DNA from: Viridibacillus sp050279675
GTDB lineage: Bacteria; Bacillota; Bacilli; Bacillales_A; Planococcaceae
Length of the DNA: 49,754 nucleotides
Direction of reading: 5' to 3'
Assembly: GCF_050279675.1 (NCBI RefSeq)
Contig: NZ_JBNNUK010000023.1
Location: forward strand, 1-49,754
Made by a program: the position numbers and the translations under genes. Position 1 is the first letter of the stretch. Every line of letters begins with the position of its first letter. This document shows, in pieces, positions 15,938 to 23,307 of this stretch. Under the pieces are notes generated by a model. The model searched no databases, was not told the origin of the DNA, and saw nothing but the letters and a program-made list of their open reading frames with translations.

Positions 15938-17320
15938 TTAAGCTTTTGCAGATTGCTCAGCTTTGTTATTTAATTTTTCTTTTTTCTCTTCTTTTAGCTT
16001 TTCTTTAATACGTTTTGTTTCAAAAACAACTATCCCTGATAGGCCAATAAGACCGATTAAGTTTGGAATGGCCATTAAGCCATTTGCAACATCAGAGAAT
16101 GTCCAAACGATATTAAGTGGAATAGTTGCACCGATAAATACGAAAGCTACGAAAATAATACGATAAACTAAAAGAGCAAACGGATTTTTAAATAAGTACT
16201 GGAAGCATTTCTCACCATAATATGCCCATCCTAAAATAGTTGAAGAAGCAAAGAAAATTAACCCGATTGCCACAACAATTGGTCCCCAACTACCTAAGAA
16301 GTGACCAAATGCTTGAGTTGTTAGTGCATTTGCTTCTAATTTTGGATTTGTATAAACACCGGACATAACGATTGTTAAGCCAGTAATTGAGCAGATTAAG
16401 AATGTATCAAAGAAAACTTGTGTCATTGAAATAAGTGCTTGTCGTCCAGGTAAATCTGTTTTCGCAGCAGCAGCAGCGATTGGAGCAGAACCTAGACCCG
16501 CCTCATTGGAGAATACTCCACGAGCAACACCGTAGCGAATTGCGGCACCAATTGCCCCACCTGCAGCAGCTTCTCCAGAGAATGCCATTTTAATAATTGT
16601 CATAAATGCTTCAGGTACAGCAGTAATATTCATAATAATAATAATTAAACCGGAAGCTAAATAGAAAATAGCCATAACAGGAACAAAAACAGCTGTTACT
16701 TTCCCGATAGATTGAATTCCACCTAAAATAACAAGGCCTACAAAAATAGTTAAAATAATACCAGTAATCCATGGATCAATTTTAAAAGTAGAATTTACAA
16801 CTCCAGCAACTGAGTTGGATTGTGTACCGTTACCGATACCAAATGAAGCTAACACACCGAATAATGCGAACAATACAGCTAACCATTTTTGTTTAAGACC
16901 ATGCTCAAGATAGTACATCGGTCCACCAGCCATTTGTCCCTTCGAATCTTTTACGCGGAAGCGAACTGCTAAAATAGCCTCGCTATACTTAGTTGCCATA
17001 CCAAAGAATGCAGAGAACCACATCCAAAATATAGCACCAGGTCCACCGAGAATAACTGCTGTTGCAACCCCAACGATATTTCCGGTACCAACAGTAGCAG
17101 CAAGTGCCGTTGTCAAAGCCTGGAATTGTGAAATATCACCTTCTACATCTGTAGCGTGTTTTTTAGAGAATACAAGTCTAAGAGCTGTTGGTAATAGTCT
17201 AAGTTGTAATACACCCACTCGAATAGTGAGGTAAATCCCTGAACCGACGATTAAGACAATTAATGGAATACCCCATAATACGCCTGATATCGAACCTAAA
17301 ATCTCATTTAGCTTATCCAT
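15938..17320 (-). CDS. sodium:alanine/glycine symporter (AGCS family)
   Basis: A 460-aa carrier with about eleven membrane spans. AGCS signatures: TTALAATVGTGNIVGVATAVILGGPGAIFWMW, GGPMYYLE, GIGNGTQSNSVAG, and GVARGVFSNEAGLGSAPIAAAAA. It takes up a small neutral amino acid (alanine, glycine, or glutamine as for AlsT) with Na+ or H+. The C-terminal tail is charged and cytoplasmic. ATG 17320 follows GGGGGAA. A run of 15 A lies just upstream on the coding strand (17359-17345). Confidence 0.9.
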   Translation of the reverse strand: MDKLNEILGSISGVLWGIPLIVLIVGSGIYLTIRVGVLQLRLLPTALRLVFSKKHATDVEGDISQFQALTTALAATVGTGNIVGVATAVILGGPGAIFWMWFSAFFGMATKYSEAILAVRFRVKDSKGQMAGGPMYYLEHGLKQKWLAVLFALFGVLASFGIGNGTQSNSVAGVVNSTFKIDPWITGIILTIFVGLVILGGIQSIGKVTAVFVPVMAIFYLASGLIIIIMNITAVPEAFMTIIKMAFSGEAAAGGAIGAAIRYGVARGVFSNEAGLGSAPIAAAAAKTDLPGRQALISMTQVFFDTFLICSITGLTIVMSGVYTNPKLEANALTTQAFGHFLGSWGPIVVAIGLIFFASSTILGWAYYGEKCFQYLFKNPFALLVYRIIFVAFVFIGATIPLNIVWTFSDVANGLMAIPNLIGLIGLSGIVVFETKRIKEKLKEEKKEKLNNKAEQSAKA

Positions 17321-17476
17321 TTAATAATTCCCCCTTACCCACCGTTTTTTTTTTTTTTTGTAAAATATTCCTCCTATTTCTATTGAATTCCCCATTATAT
17401 ACTATTATTCTTAATATTCTGTCTATAAGTCAAGAAATATTTTTAAAAGAGATTACATTGTATAGCCATCACTTTA

Positions 17477-17502
17477 GTTTTATTGTTAAAGTAGAAGGGC
17501 AT
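17477..17502 (+). promoter_or_regulatory. possible sigma-B promoter of the YtxH/YihY pair
   Basis: GTTTTA (17477-17482), 14 nt, GGGCAT (17497-17502), against the sigma-B consensus GTTTAA-N12-15-GGGTAT. Each box has one mismatch. No convincing sigma-A pair is seen in the same interval. Confidence 0.4.
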
Positions 17503-17540
17503 ACTATTTTAAAGGGATTACATGCAAGGAGGAAATTATA

Positions 17541-17891
17541 ATGTCGAATAAGTTATTTGTAGGGATTACAATTGGTGCAATTGCTGGAGCAGCAATCAGT
17601 ATGTTGGATCGTAGTACTCGTGAGAGCACATGTAAGAAAGCTAAAAGCATTTCAAATGATGTTAAGTACTATGCAAAAAATCGTGAAGAATTTGTTGGGA
17701 AAGTACAAAACAAAGTGGAAAAGTATCAAACTTTATATGATTCATTTTCAACAGAAAAGGATTATTTAATGGAAAAAGTTGATGAGATTCGAACATATAC
17801 ACCACAAGTGAAAAATCTAATACAGGATACTAAAAATGCGTTTGTATCTCCAAAAGAAAAAGAGGAAGATCCTAACATAATTCATCTTTGA
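17541..17891 (+). CDS. YtxH-like small protein
   Basis: A 116-aa protein: an N-terminal glycine/alanine-rich hydrophobic segment (KLFVGITIGAIAGAAISML), then a long charged helix with repeated Lys/Glu, predicted coiled coil. This is the layout of YtxH-domain stress proteins. It precedes the YihY-family gene by 23 nt, as the short YfkI gene does in B. subtilis. Role unknown, probably envelope stress. RBS AAGGAGGAAA before ATG 17541 is strong. Confidence 0.7.
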   Translation: MSNKLFVGITIGAIAGAAISMLDRSTRESTCKKAKSISNDVKYYAKNREEFVGKVQNKVEKYQTLYDSFSTEKDYLMEKVDEIRTYTPQVKNLIQDTKNAFVSPKEKEEDPNIIHL

Positions 17892-17914
17892 TCTGAACAA
17901 AGGGGGAGAGATCA

Positions 17915-18865
17915 TTGAGTAGAAACAATCGTCATGATTCAAAGTCTTCATCTGTATTTGATAAGGTGAAGATGATGCAAATAGAGAAAAAGGATAAGGA
18001 TGAAAAGGTTAATGATATAACGACATCAAAAGGCTTTTTGATGGAGTTTATACAGCGGATAAAAAATGATGATATTTCGGGCTTTAGTGCGCAGTTGGCA
18101 TATTTCTTCCTATTATCTTTTTTTCCATTACTCATTTTCTTAGTGACATTACTGCCGTTTTTAAATATTGATCCAGATCAAATTTATTTATTTTTGAATG
18201 CTATTTTACCTGATCAAGTGTACTCATTAATAATTGGGACAATTAGTGAAATTTTAGAAAATAGGAACGGTGGATTATTGTCGATAGGTATTATCGGTAC
18301 GATTTGGTCAGCTTCTAAAGGTGTAGATGCGTTGATCAAATCGTTAAACCGTTCATATGATAAAAACGAAACAAGGCCGTATATCATAGCGAGATTTGTG
18401 TCTGTTATTTTCACTTTTTTATTAGTAGGATTGATTATTGTGGCATTGCTACTATCAGTCTTTGGTAGGCAAATTGGTGTTATACTATTCTCTTACTTTG
18501 GGTTAGAGGTAGATTTCTTGATGGTTTGGAATAGTATTCGTTCAATCATACCACCGCTATTGATTTTCACAGTATTAACTACAATGTATTGGATTGTACC
18601 TAATAAAAAATTGTATTTACGCAGTGTCTTACTCGGTTCTGCTGCTGCGACGGTTGCATGGATAGTGTTATCTTATGGGTTTTCTTACTATGTTAGTAAT
18701 TTTGCAAATTACTCTGCAACGTATGGTAGTATCGGTGGAATTATCATATTAATGTTATGGTTATATTTCACAGGCATGATTTTAATGGCCAGTGGACAAA
18801 TTAATGCCATTATGCAGAAAAGACTAGAAATATTGGAAGTACGAAAAAAGAGTGACCTTATATAG
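17915..18865 (+). CDS. YihY/BrkB (UPF0761) family membrane protein
   Basis: A 316-aa protein with a charged N-terminal 50 residues and six membrane helices. Family marks: DDISGFSAQLAYFFLLSFFPLLIFL, IGTIWSASKGVDALIKSLNRSYD, and NYSATYGSIGGIIILMLWLYFTGMILMASGQINA. These proteins were once misnamed ribonuclease BN; their function is unresolved. Likely the YfkH counterpart. The start is TTG 17915 with GGGGGAGAG upstream. The stop codon lies inside the terminator stem shared with pfeT. Confidence 0.88.
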   Translation: MSRNNRHDSKSSSVFDKVKMMQIEKKDKDEKVNDITTSKGFLMEFIQRIKNDDISGFSAQLAYFFLLSFFPLLIFLVTLLPFLNIDPDQIYLFLNAILPDQVYSLIIGTISEILENRNGGLLSIGIIGTIWSASKGVDALIKSLNRSYDKNETRPYIIARFVSVIFTFLLVGLIIVALLLSVFGRQIGVILFSYFGLEVDFLMVWNSIRSIIPPLLIFTVLTTMYWIVPNKKLYLRSVLLGSAAATVAWIVLSYGFSYYVSNFANYSATYGSIGGIIILMLWLYFTGMILMASGQINAIMQKRLEILEVRKKSDLI

Positions 18866-18880
18866 TCACTCTCTTTTTTT
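18844..18880. terminator. bidirectional terminator YihY / pfeT
   Basis: Stem AGAGTGAC / GTCACTCT with an 8-nt loop, A6 before and T7 after. The YihY stop codon is within it and the pfeT stop is just beyond. Confidence 0.85.
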
Positions 18881-20783
18881 ATATGTTTTTATTTAACAGT
18901 CTCAAACCGTTTAAAATCACTAGAATTGTACTACCTTCATGTCCGATAACACCTAAAGGTAAATCTACTGCTTGTAGGAAGTTTGAGATAATAAGCAAAG
19001 CAATGACAGAAATAGAAAATGCAATATTTTGCTTAACGGTTTTTTGCATTTTACGCGACAGTTTAATTGCATAAGCAATTTTAGAAAGGTCATTTTTCAT
19101 TAATACAACATCTGCTGTCTCTAATGCAACGTCTGTTCCTTCTCCCATAGCAATACCTGTAGTAGCTGTTGCAAGTGCAGGGGCATCGTTAATACCGTCA
19201 CCAACCATTCCGACATGTTTGTACTTAGCCATTAAATCTTTCATATGTTGTACTTTTGTTTCTGGCAAGCACTCTGCAATATAAGCATCAACACCTGCTT
19301 CTTTTGCGATTACTTTAGCGGTATTCTCATTATCCCCAGTCAACATAATTGTGTGAATACCTAGCTCTTTTAGAAGAGCAATTGCGTGTTTTGCTTCTTC
19401 ACGAACCGTATCTTTCATTGCAGCGATGGCAACAATTCCTTTTTCATCACGAACGAAAATAACCGTTTTACCTTCATCAGCTAATGTAAGAGCAATCCCA
19501 TTAGCAAAAAGCATTGCGTCTTCACGACCTACGAAATCAGCTTTCCCTACTTTATAAGCAATGTTATCTACAACTGCTTTCATACCCCAACCAGGAACGT
19601 CTTCAATTTGAGCTTTATCGAAGGATTTTAGTCCTTGTCGTTTCGCATAAGCCGTAATCGATTGAGCAAGAGGGTGATTTGATTGTGATTCAATACCAGC
19701 GACTATAGAGAGCATTTGTTGCTGATCAATACCTTCACGAACTATAAACTCAGTGACGATTGGTTTCCCTCGTGTAAGTGTCCCTGTTTTATCAAATGCG
19801 ATGGCATTTAATACACTTAAATTTTCTAAGTGAACGCCACCTTTAAATAGAATACCGCTTTTTGCCCCATTAGAAATGGCCGATAGTGTAGCTGGCATTA
19901 TAGATGCCACAAGAGCGCAAGGTGACGCAACAACTAGTAATACCATTGCGCGATAAAATGTAGTTGTCCAATCCCAACCAAGTAAGAAGTGGGGGATGAA
20001 CATCATTAGCAAAACGGCGATTAATACAAATTTTACATAAGTACCTTCAAATCGTTCAATAAATTGCTGAGAAGGTGACTTCTCATCTTGAGCAGATTGT
20101 ACAAGGTCAATGATTTTCTGGAATAGAGATTCGGAGTTTGGTTTCGTCATTTCCATAGTCACGGCACCACTCATATTGACAGTACCTGCAAATACTTCGT
20201 CACCTTCAAGCTTAGTAACAGGTATTGCTTCGCCGCTAATCGCAGCCTCATCAATTGCGGTAGTACCTTCAAAAATCACTCCATCCGCTGGAACTCGTTC
20301 ACCTGGTTTAATAAAAAGGCGATCACCTTTTTTTAAAGTAGAAACAGAGACGCGAGTTAGTTCACCTTGTTCATTTACTAGCCACGCTTCTTCAGGTTGT
20401 AAATTCATAAGTGCTGAAATTTCTTTGTGACTTTTATTCATTGCGTATGTTTCAAGGGCGCCACTTACAGCAAAGATAAAGATTAAAATTGCGCCCTCAG
20501 TCCAATAACCAATAATTGCTGAACCGACTGCTGCTAAAATCATAAGGAATTCCACATTTAGTTCCTTATTAGCAATTGTTTCTTCAACACCTTCTTTTGC
20601 TTTTGCGAAGCCACCAATAATAAATGCAAGGATATAAACAAGTATAGATAAAGTGTTCATATCATTTTTTCCAAGTAACCAAGCAATTAAAATGAAAACA
20701 CCTGAAGAGAGAGCTGCAATGAGTTCAGCGTGTTCTTTCATATTCTCAATTAGTGAGTGGTTTTGTTGTTTTATAGTTTCCAT
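18879..20783 (-). CDS. pfeT: P1B-4-type metal ATPase, PfeT-like Fe(II) efflux pump
   Basis: A 634-aa P-type ATPase without an N-terminal metal-binding domain. Visible: phosphatase loop (AISGEAIPVTK), transport motif SPC (VVASPCALVAS), phosphorylation site DKTGT near residue 331, SNHPLAQ (His-Pro), GDGINDAPAL, and HEGST in the last membrane helix. SPC plus HEGST define subgroup P1B-4, unlike the CPC/DKG of CadA-type pumps. B. subtilis PfeT (formerly ZosA/YkvW, 637 aa) exports ferrous iron and is repressed by PerR with Fur input. The same control sites are present here. Older annotation would say cadmium/zinc ATPase. Confidence 0.88.
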   Translation of the reverse strand: METIKQQNHSLIENMKEHAELIAALSSGVFILIAWLLGKNDMNTLSILVYILAFIIGGFAKAKEGVEETIANKELNVEFLMILAAVGSAIIGYWTEGAILIFIFAVSGALETYAMNKSHKEISALMNLQPEEAWLVNEQGELTRVSVSTLKKGDRLFIKPGERVPADGVIFEGTTAIDEAAISGEAIPVTKLEGDEVFAGTVNMSGAVTMEMTKPNSESLFQKIIDLVQSAQDEKSPSQQFIERFEGTYVKFVLIAVLLMMFIPHFLLGWDWTTTFYRAMVLLVVASPCALVASIMPATLSAISNGAKSGILFKGGVHLENLSVLNAIAFDKTGTLTRGKPIVTEFIVREGIDQQQMLSIVAGIESQSNHPLAQSITAYAKRQGLKSFDKAQIEDVPGWGMKAVVDNIAYKVGKADFVGREDAMLFANGIALTLADEGKTVIFVRDEKGIVAIAAMKDTVREEAKHAIALLKELGIHTIMLTGDNENTAKVIAKEAGVDAYIAECLPETKVQHMKDLMAKYKHVGMVGDGINDAPALATATTGIAMGEGTDVALETADVVLMKNDLSKIAYAIKLSRKMQKTVKQNIAFSISVIALLIISNFLQAVDLPLGVIGHEGSTILVILNGLRLLNKNI

Positions 20784-20796
20784 TGTTATACCTCCT

Positions 20797-20815
20797 GATA
20801 ATGAATATCAATATC
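20797..20815 (-). promoter_or_regulatory. Fur box next to the pfeT ribosome binding site
   Basis: On the minus strand GATATTGATATTCATTATC matches the classic Fur box GATAATGATAATCATTATC at 17 of 19 positions. It directly abuts the AGGAGG of pfeT, about 75 nt downstream of the predicted transcription start. Confidence 0.65.
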
Positions 20816-20830
20816 AAAATCTTTATTAAC

Positions 20831-20864
20831 GAATAAAACTGGCTTACCACAAGGGGTTGCCAGT
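20831..20864 (-). promoter_or_regulatory. hairpin with T-run in the pfeT leader
   Basis: On the minus strand ACTGGC (20864-20859) and GCCAGT (20843-20838) close a hairpin with an inner CC/GG pairing, followed by TTTATT. It may be a weak attenuator in the roughly 105-nt leader. Too short to call a terminator with confidence. Confidence 0.35.
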
Positions 20865-20886
20865 AATTTTTACAATCATTTTTAAT

Positions 20887-20901
20887 TTAGAATCATTATA
20901 A
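20887..20901 (-). promoter_or_regulatory. PerR box over the pfeT -10 region
   Basis: TTAGAATCATTATAA on the plus strand matches the PerR 7-1-7 palindrome TTATAATNATTATAA with one mismatch in 14. The minus-strand TATAAT (20900-20895) inside it is the predicted -10 hexamer; the -35 region (TTCCCC) is poor. Confidence 0.8.
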
Positions 20902-20973
20902 CATAGAGTGAGTGGTTGGGGAAGTGCATTGTTTAATAAATGTTAGTTTAAGAGAAAATGTGCATGTAGAAAA

Positions 20974-21013
20974 TAAAAAAACTCTCGAAAACTATAAATA
21001 GTCTCCAAGAGTT
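20974..21013 (-). terminator. fumarase terminator
   Basis: On the minus strand AACTCT...AGAGTT closes a stem with an inner AGACT/AGTTT pairing, followed by seven T. It begins about 15 nt past the fumarase stop. Confidence 0.7.
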
Positions 21014-21027
21014 CTGTAAAGATTCTA

Positions 21028-22563
21028 TTAGAATACGCGTTCAGCATGAATTGCTAATTTATCTAGAGATGATTTTTGAACGTCTGCGTGTAATGAGTTA
21101 CCGTGAGAGTCCATTGTTACGACAGCTGTGAAACCTTCAACTGATAAGTGCCACATTGCTTCAGGAATACCAAACTCCATTAAGTCTACACCATCGACTG
21201 ATTTAATACAGTCCGCATAATATTGTGCAGCGCCACCGATTGCATTTAAGTAAACGCCACCGTGTTCAGCTAAAGCAGCAAGTGTTTTTGGTCCCATACC
21301 GCCTTTACCCATAACTGCGCGGATACCAAATTTTTTCATAATATCACCTTGGTAAGGTTCTTCACGGATAGAAGTTGTTGGACCAGCAGCTTTTACTGTC
21401 CAATTCTCATTTTCGTCTTTTGCCATTACTGGACCACAGTGATATACGATTTGTCCGTTTAAATCGACCGGAGCGTCATGACTCATTAAGTGGTGGTGGA
21501 TAGCGTCACGGCCAGTATACATACGACCAGTGATTTTAACTACATCACCAACATTTAATGAACGAATTTGTTCTTCAGAGATTGGTGCTGTTAATTCAAC
21601 AACTTTTTTCTCCGATTTTGGTTCTTCTGTTTGTGGTTCGTCTTTGAACGAGATTTTCTCGCCGTCTTGGTAATGCCAGTTTTTGATTTCACCAGTAGTA
21701 GCATCAACATCGATTGCCATGCGACGGTAAGCCCAGCAGTTATAAGCTACAGATACATAGAATGATGCTGGGATACGGTTCATAACGCCAACTTTACAGC
21801 CAAGTAATGTTGCTTCACCACCGAAGCCCATTGTACCGATACCTAATGTATTAGCTTTTTCAAGTATGTAATCTTCTAATTTAGCTAAATCAGGATTTGG
21901 ATTTGTATCATCAACATGACGGAATAATTGTTCTTTTGCTAAATCATATCCAGATGAGCGGTCTCCACCAATCCCAACACCGATGAATCCAGCAGAGCAG
22001 CCTTGTCCTTGTGCTTGGTATACAGAGTGAAGAACACATTTACGGATACCATCTAAGTCACGACCAGCACGGCCAAGTCCTTCTAATTCAGTAGGTAAAC
22101 TATATTGAATATTTTTGTTTTCACAGCCGCCACCTTTTAAGATTAACTTAATTTCGATGAAGTCATTTTCCCATTGTTCAAATTTCATAACAGGAAGGCC
22201 TTCACCTAAGTTATCACCACTGTTTGCACCAGTTAATGAGTCTACTGAGTTTGGACGAAGCTTAGCATCAGCAGTAGCACGAGCGATTGCTTTTTTGATT
22301 ACCTTTTTGATTTCAATTTGGTTTACACTAACAGGAGTTTTTATTTTGAATGTTGGAAGTCCAGTATCTTGACAGATAGGTGAAATATTATCGTCAGCCA
22401 TATGAATGTTCGTAGCGATTGTATCTAAACTCATAGCAGCGCGAGTACCAGCATTTTCAGCATCTTTGGCTTTTTTTATTGCGCGGCGTACATCTTTTGG
22501 TAAGTTTGTAGATGTTTCAGTTACTAAATCATATATGCTTTGTTCAAGCTTTTCTAAATTCAT
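21028..22563 (-). CDS. fumarate hydratase, class I (iron-sulfur)
   Basis: A 511-aa fusion of the alpha (N-terminal, about 1-285) and beta (C-terminal, about 335-511) parts of the [4Fe-4S] class I hydratase. Candidate cluster cysteines: CQDTGLP, GGGCENK/GQGCSAGF, LLGCKVG. The beta part has GRMYTGRDAIHHHL and GPTTSIREEPYQGD. It interconverts fumarate and malate in the TCA cycle. A charged linker rich in Glu/Lys joins the halves. Being an oxidant-sensitive iron-sulfur enzyme next to an iron-efflux pump fits a shared iron/oxidative theme, though this may be coincidence. RBS AGGGGG. Confidence 0.93.
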   Translation of the reverse strand: MNLEKLEQSIYDLVTETSTNLPKDVRRAIKKAKDAENAGTRAAMSLDTIATNIHMADDNISPICQDTGLPTFKIKTPVSVNQIEIKKVIKKAIARATADAKLRPNSVDSLTGANSGDNLGEGLPVMKFEQWENDFIEIKLILKGGGCENKNIQYSLPTELEGLGRAGRDLDGIRKCVLHSVYQAQGQGCSAGFIGVGIGGDRSSGYDLAKEQLFRHVDDTNPNPDLAKLEDYILEKANTLGIGTMGFGGEATLLGCKVGVMNRIPASFYVSVAYNCWAYRRMAIDVDATTGEIKNWHYQDGEKISFKDEPQTEEPKSEKKVVELTAPISEEQIRSLNVGDVVKITGRMYTGRDAIHHHLMSHDAPVDLNGQIVYHCGPVMAKDENENWTVKAAGPTTSIREEPYQGDIMKKFGIRAVMGKGGMGPKTLAALAEHGGVYLNAIGGAAQYYADCIKSVDGVDLMEFGIPEAMWHLSVEGFTAVVTMDSHGNSLHADVQKSSLDKLAIHAERVF

Positions 22564-22630
22564 GTAAATTGCCCCCTCAAATAAGGAAATGTTTTAATTC
22601 CATACTTATTATACCCTTTTCAAAATATGA

Positions 22631-22660
22631 AAAAAAGAGCATGAATTCACGCTCTTTTTT
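22631..22660. terminator. bidirectional hairpin between the SE1561 gene and fumarase
   Basis: AAAAAAGAGC...GCTCTTTTTT with a short AT-rich loop; symmetric, T6 on each strand. It lies downstream of the small gene on the minus strand and upstream of the fumarase promoter region. Confidence 0.7.
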
Positions 22661-22690
22661 AAACTGATAAAAATTATTCATTTTCATTAA

Positions 22691-22882
22691 TTAGTTTTCA
22701 GGTCTGTCATTGAATTGATCCATTTTTTCTTCTAAATCGTCCATCATCTGAATAAGGCGATCGATATCTTCTAATTCAGTAGTTTCAGGGTCAATTGCGT
22801 CTAGCACTTCTAAAAAGATTTGAAGACGTTCTTTTAGGTAGGTCACTTGTTGATCTTTATCTGTAATTGATTTACCCATCAT
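22691..22882 (-). CDS. SE1561-type small protein
   Basis: A 63-aa (or 62-aa) acidic, all-helical protein with a heptad-like C-terminal half (LEDIDRLIQMMDDLEEKMDQF). I associate it with the small SE1561 family known from staphylococci and relatives, function unknown. Two ATG codons lie in tandem; GAGGTG is only 2 nt from the first, so the second (22879) is the more likely start. Confidence 0.7.
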   Translation of the reverse strand: MMGKSITDKDQQVTYLKERLQIFLEVLDAIDPETTELEDIDRLIQMMDDLEEKMDQFNDRPEN

Positions 22883-22992
22883 TACACCTCATTTCTTCTA
22901 CCCAATAGTAGCTGATTTGTATAGTTTTTTCAATTGAATTAAGGAAATACTAGGACTTTTTAAATGTTTTAATTTTATTTGTATTTAGAAAA

Positions 22993-23021
22993 TTTACATT
23001 ATTTAAGTATTGTGGTAAAGT
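22993..23021 (+). promoter_or_regulatory. promoter of the MFS leader RNA
   Basis: TTTACA (22993-22998), 17 nt, TAAAGT (23016-23021): 5/6 and 4/6 matches to the sigma-A boxes with ideal spacing. Predicted start near 23028. Confidence 0.55.
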
Positions 23022-23048
23022 GAATATAAGAATAGGAAAGGAGAATAA

Positions 23049-23093
23049 TTGGAAAAGAAAATTGAAAATCCTGTAGTAGAAGGAGGGAGATAG
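23049..23093 (+). CDS. possible 14-codon leader peptide
   Basis: TTG 23049, five nt after AAAGGAG (23037-23043), opens MEKKIENPVVEGGR and stops at TAG 23091-23093. Its codons cover the 5' arm of the leader stem (AATCCTGTAGT), so ribosome position could decide folding. The last codons (GGAGGGAGA) are themselves Shine-Dalgarno-like and might slow ribosomes. Short enough to arise by chance. Confidence 0.35.
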   Translation: MEKKIENPVVEGGR

Positions 23094-23166
23094 CAGTTAA
23101 CGGCGAACTACCGCTAAGGATTTAAAGGCAACTGCAAATTAAAATGAATATTAGTCATTGTTAGAG

Positions 23167-23212
23167 GGCTCAGTACACATGTTATCAATGTGAACTGGGC
23201 CTTCATTTTTTA
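23167..23212 (+). terminator. terminator at the end of the MFS leader
   Basis: Stem GGCTCAGT-A-CACAT / ATGTG-A-ACTGGGCC (13 bp around one A-A mismatch), 7-nt loop, then TTCATTTTTT. The MFS start is 96 nt further on. Confidence 0.85.
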
Positions 23213-23307
23213 TGAGAAAAAGCTTATCAGCTTCCAACCGAGTTATGATAATATTGTACAAGAATTAAGTAGCCTTTAAATTGATATATATTCGCAAGGA
23301 GGAAGAA

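Larger units (their letters stand above)
23028..23212 (+). ncRNA. structured leader or small RNA before the MFS gene
   Basis: The 400-nt gap before the MFS gene holds a promoter, a folded region and a terminator. AATCCT (23067-23072) pairs with AGGATT (23117-23122). Inside, TAGCAGTT...AACT-ACC-GCTA (23091-23116) forms a hairpin. GCAGTT (23093-23098) can instead pair with AACTGC (23130-23135) as a pseudoknot. It matches no riboswitch class I know. A second promoter-like pair, TTATCA-17-GATAAT (23224-23252), lies after the terminator, so the RNA could be a leader or a free-standing small RNA. Confidence 0.5.

Noticed and set aside
17345..17359. 15-T tract upstream of the AGCS symporter as a terminator
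   Set aside because: No stem precedes it on the plus strand, and on the gene's strand it is an A-tract; at most a bent-DNA promoter element.
20110..20430. 106-aa frame antisense to pfeT
   Set aside because: Mirror of a conserved P-type ATPase coding frame; no start signals or family features.
20838..20866. Second TPP riboswitch near pfeT
   Set aside because: The plus strand shares TTACCACAAGGGG with the THI element, but the rest of the consensus is missing and the strand is opposite to pfeT.
23144..23164. Six-codon peptide MNISHC before the leader terminator
   Set aside because: No binding site at usable distance; likely chance.
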